A DNA stretch of 6,254 bases from Clostridia bacterium (GTDB lineage Bacteria > Bacillota_A > Clostridia > Oscillospirales > Acutalibacteraceae), in contig JAFYOA010000305.1 in assembly GCA_017547865.1 (NCBI GenBank), forward strand, positions 1 to 6,254. Reading direction: 5' to 3'. Under the pieces are notes generated by a model. It was not told the DNA's origin and ran no database searches. It saw nothing but the letters and a program-made list of their open reading frames with translations. Positions within the stretch are counted from its first letter, which is position 1. Each line of letters opens with the position of its first letter. Of the stretch, positions 5,421 to 6,254 are shown piece by piece. Both the position numbers and the translations under genes were made by a program.

Positions 5421-6254
5421 ATGAAATTAGGCGTACTGACAAACGTAGTGGGCAAGATGCCGCTGGACGAGGCTCTCGCTTACTTTAAATCCATGGGCAT
5501 TCAGATGGTGGAGATCGGCTGCGGCGGCTACCCGGGCAAAGATCACTGCGATCCCGATGTTCTGCTGAACGACGAAGCCAAGCTGGAAGAGTTCAAGGCC
5601 ACCATCGCCAAGCACGGCATGGCCATCAGCGCCCTGAGCTGCCACGGCAACCCGGTGCACCCCAACAAGGAAGTGGCTGCCGAGTTCGACCGCGATATGC
5701 GCAACGCTGTTCTTATGGCCGAAAAGCTGGGCATCCATCAGATCAACACCTTCTCCGGCTGCCCCGGCGACAGCGAAACTTCCCAGCAGCCCAACTGGGT
5801 CACCTGCCCCTGGCCCAATGAATTCGGCGAAATTCTGGAGTGGCAGTGGAACGAAGTGCTCATTCCTTACTGGAAGAACTTTGTGGCCTTCGCCAAAGAG
5901 CACGGCGTGAACAAGATCGGTCTGGAACTGCATCCCGGCTTCTGCGTGTACAACACCTATTCCCTCAAGCGTCTGCGCGAGGCTGTTGGCCCCGAAATCG
6001 GCGCCAACTTCGATCCTTCCCACCTGATCTGGCAGGGTATGGATCCTGTCACCGTGATCCGCGAACTGGGCGACGCCATTTTCCACGTGCACGCCAAGGA
6101 TACCCGCATCGACAAGATCAACACCGCCAAGAACGGCGTGCTGGATACCCAGTCTTATGCCGATGAGATCCATCGTTCCTGGATCTTCCGCAGCTGCGGC
6201 TACGGCAACGATTACCTGTACTGGAAAGATCTGGTCAGCGCTCTGCGCATGATC
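5421..6254 (+). CDS. Sugar phosphate isomerase/epimerase-like TIM-barrel protein (3' end outside window)
   Basis: The frame is open from ATG 5421 to the last base (278 residues seen) and continues past the window. It belongs to the xylose-isomerase-like TIM-barrel group (AP endonuclease 2 superfamily): metal-dependent enzymes that interconvert keto and aldo sugars or epimerise sugar derivatives. Visible signs are the N-terminal strand MKLGVLTNVV, VEIGCGGYPG (30-39), LSCHGNPVHP (72-81), LELHPG with E169, NFDPSH with D198 and H201, and FHVHAKD with H222/H224. E169, D198 and H224 are the expected metal ligands. The GYGNDYLYWKDLVSALR segment (260-276) normally leads into the strand carrying the last Glu ligand, which would lie just beyond the edge. 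No signal peptide, so cytoplasmic. AGGAG at 5405-5409 with an 11-base spacer is a slightly long but acceptable ribosome site. Codons favour AAC, ATC and GGC, suggesting good expression. The substrate is not readable. Confidence 0.85.
   Translation, partial: MKLGVLTNVVGKMPLDEALAYFKSMGIQMVEIGCGGYPGKDHCDPDVLLNDEAKLEEFKATIAKHGMAISALSCHGNPVHPNKEVAAEFDRDMRNAVLMAEKLGIHQINTFSGCPGDSETSQQPNWVTCPWPNEFGEILEWQWNEVLIPYWKNFVAFAKEHGVNKIGLELHPGFCVYNTYSLKRLREAVGPEIGANFDPSHLIWQGMDPVTVIRELGDAIFHVHAKDTRIDKINTAKNGVLDTQSYADEIHRSWIFRSCGYGNDYLYWKDLVSALRMI

Noticed and set aside
5374..5424. Sixteen-codon open frame (MFLEYFCITAEECIQL) whose TGA overlaps the isomerase ATG
   Set aside because: The ATGA overlap looks like a coupled leader peptide, but its ATG overlaps the predicted -10 box and precedes the predicted transcription start, and its ribosome site is poor.
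5427..6173. Minus-strand open frame (248 codons) opposite the isomerase
   Set aside because: The plus-strand frame has clear TIM-barrel motifs and metal ligands; the antisense frame has none and no ribosome site was found.
1..6254. CRISPR array, tRNA/rRNA, insertion sequence or phage genes
   Set aside because: No regularly spaced identical repeats, cloverleaf-like sequences, transposase frames with inverted ends, or phage-type proteins were seen on either strand.

Overview
The window looks like a chromosomal piece of a gut Firmicute, most plausibly Oscillospiraceae (Faecalibacterium/Gemmiger/Subdoligranulum-like). This is an inference from three things: fairly GC-rich coding sequence, strong AGGAGG-type Shine-Dalgarno sites with sigma-A-like promoters, and the style of the proteins. 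No rRNA, tRNA, CRISPR array, insertion sequence or prophage gene is visible.

Left part (1-1962, + strand): the C-terminal end of a PP2C-type Ser/Thr phosphatase, followed 11 bases later by a 528-residue single-pass membrane protein. That protein has a signal peptide, an extracellular von Willebrand A (VWA) domain with an intact metal site, a Ser/Pro/Glu-rich stalk, one membrane helix and a cytoplasmic FHA-like domain. The pair looks like the end of a Ser/Thr-phosphorylation signalling operon whose kinase, if present, lies upstream of the window. The operon ends at a strong intrinsic terminator, which faces a second terminator for the opposite strand.

Middle part (2016-5278, - strand): read in its own direction, this holds a lipoprotein of unknown function built from two diverged repeats, a cytoplasmic NodB-type polysaccharide deacetylase-like protein with its own near-consensus promoter, and an MFS transporter of organophosphate:phosphate antiporter (GlpT/UhpT) type. 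A terminator-like hairpin sits in the 54-base gap before the transporter and may attenuate its expression.

Right part (5226-6254): a 195-base divergent intergenic region with a promoter on each strand and a cluster of GCGGAAAA-like repeats between them. It leads into a sugar phosphate isomerase/epimerase-like TIM-barrel gene that runs off the right edge.

The minus-strand genes and the isomerase together suggest a small carbohydrate or phosphorylated-sugar uptake and processing neighbourhood. The PP2C/VWA-FHA pair is a separate signalling unit. Nothing here proves a functional link between the two halves.
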